6,750 nucleotides of DNA from an uncultured Bacteroides sp. Lineage in GTDB: Bacteria; Bacteroidota; Bacteroidia; Bacteroidales; Bacteroidaceae. Under the pieces are notes generated by a model that worked only from the letters and a program-made list of their open reading frames with translations, was not told the DNA's origin and did no database searches. Position 1 is the stretch's first letter. Every line of letters starts with the position of its first letter. Shown one piece after another: positions 6,560 to 6,750 of the stretch. The stretch covers positions 1 to 6,750 of the forward strand of contig URCM01000128.1 in the NCBI GenBank assembly GCA_900546355.1, given 5' to 3'. The position numbers were made by a program, and so were the translations under genes.

Positions 6560-6567
6560 CAAAGATA
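6560..6567 (-). promoter_or_regulatory. Bacteroides-type -7 promoter box for the OMP-folC unit
   Basis: On the coding strand TATCTTTG matches the Bacteroides -7 consensus TAnnTTTG exactly and lies 28 nt before the ATG at 6531, giving a short leader that includes the Shine-Dalgarno site. The nearest TTTG upstream (6600-6597) is 29 nt away, longer than the usual 19-21 nt, so the -33 element is poor or absent. Confidence 0.5.
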
Positions 6568-6603
6568 GGGATAATTCGGGACGTGGAGGGCAGATGCAAA
6601 GTG

Positions 6604-6622
6604 AGATTAACGCAGATTAACG
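6604..6622. repeat. Short tandem direct repeat AGATTAACG x2
   Basis: AGATTAACG occurs at 6604-6612 and again at 6614-6622, a 10-base period with one C between. It lies between the OMP promoter and copy 3 of the dispersed repeat. Only two units are present and no function is evident. The 10-base spacing is close to one helical turn, which would suit a protein-binding site, but it may equally be repeat debris. Confidence 0.4.
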
Positions 6623-6629
6623 TAAGGCA

Positions 6630-6699
6630 TTAGAAACTGTTTTGAATTTATACAAAAACCGGCGCGCATCCCTGCGAACCGGTTTTTCATTTGATGTAT
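6630..6699 (+). repeat. Dispersed intergenic repeat, copy 3 (left half)
   Basis: TTAGAAACTGTTTTGAATTT (6630-6649) is identical to the left end of copy 2 (1719-1738). ACAAAAA follows at the same distance in both (6652-6658 and 1741-1747). After the hairpin the block TTGATGTAT (6691-6699) matches 1759-1767. The stem between them is different and longer here. Beyond 6699 the similarity to copy 2 ends, where group II intron-like sequence begins. The right half is either displaced by the intron or outside the window. Confidence 0.65.
6654..6687 (+). terminator. Terminator-like hairpin inside repeat copy 3
   Basis: AAAAACCGG (6654-6662) pairs perfectly with CCGGTTTTT (6679-6687). A further CGC/GCG pairing (6663-6665 with 6674-6676) is possible next to a two-base bulge. 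A T run follows in the rightward direction, and an A run precedes it, so it could work on both strands. No rightward gene precedes it within the window. It could therefore end a leftward gene lying to the right, or serve simply as the landing structure for the adjacent intron. Confidence 0.6.
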
Positions 6700-6750
6700 G
6701 CTCGGCATGAGTATTAGCTAACGGGTGCAAGTCCCTAATGAGCCCTAATA
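6696..6750 (+). mobile_element. Probable 5' end of a group II intron (truncated by the window edge)
   Basis: The sequence begins GTATGCTCGGCATGAG and continues to GGGTGCAAGTCCC (6723-6735). Bacterial group II introns commonly start GTGYG followed by a small CCCGGCATGGG-type hairpin and then a GGGTGAAAGTCCC-type hairpin in domain I. Here the CTC/GAG stem (6701-6703 with 6709-6711, or close to it) encloses GGCAT, and GGG/CCC encloses TGCAAGT. It lies 8 nt after a terminator-like hairpin, which is the known insertion preference of class C introns. The reverse transcriptase gene, if present, would be right of the window. The exact 5' boundary is uncertain because GTAT also occurs at the same place in repeat copy 2. 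Class C is inference. Confidence 0.55.

Noticed and set aside
6604..6622. CRISPR-like repeat
   Set aside because: There are only two 9-bp units one base apart, with no spacers and no cas genes.

Overview
The window looks like a chromosomal segment of a Bacteroidales gut bacterium, close to Bacteroides/Phocaeicola. The evidence is protein character (a cytoplasmic galM / FHS sugar transporter / galK cluster and a Bacteroidetes-type folC), mostly absent Shine-Dalgarno sequences, and a -7 box of the TAnnTTTG type. The species assignment is inference; there is no rRNA or other marker.

Layout. A short rightward gene (132-434) encodes a small GNAT-fold acetyltransferase-like protein. It converges on a leftward block across a perfect 14-bp inverted repeat (460-507), a likely shared terminator. 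The leftward block, in transcription order, is: a secreted beta-rich protein of unknown function (6531-5884), folC (5857-4556), galM (4466-3372), an FHS-family sugar transporter (3341-1854) and galK (1673-519). The first two are 26 nt apart and probably cotranscribed. galM, transporter and galK form a galactose-use module: uptake, anomer interconversion, then phosphorylation to galactose-1-phosphate. No galT, galE or other uridylyltransferase lies in the window, so the Leloir pathway must be completed elsewhere.

Non-coding content. Three intergenic regions carry copies of one dispersed repeat with the end sequence TTAGAAACTGTTTTGAATTT. One is cut by the left edge (1-54), one is complete with imperfect terminal inverted repeats (1719-1856, between transporter and galK), and one is partial at the right (6630-6699). 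The complete copy runs into the transporter's stop codon and keeps that reading frame open for 44 more codons. The right-hand copy holds a strong hairpin followed by T residues. Directly after it the last ~55 bases look like the 5' end of a group II intron, cut by the window edge; an intron sitting just behind a terminator hairpin is the class C habit.

Most interesting points: the transporter appears to have Asn at both positions where E. coli FucP has its key carboxylates, and carries a ~70-residue periplasmic insertion; the MITE-like repeat and its in-frame reading; and the probable group II intron start. The metabolic genes themselves are ordinary, and I see no clearly new defence or mobile system.
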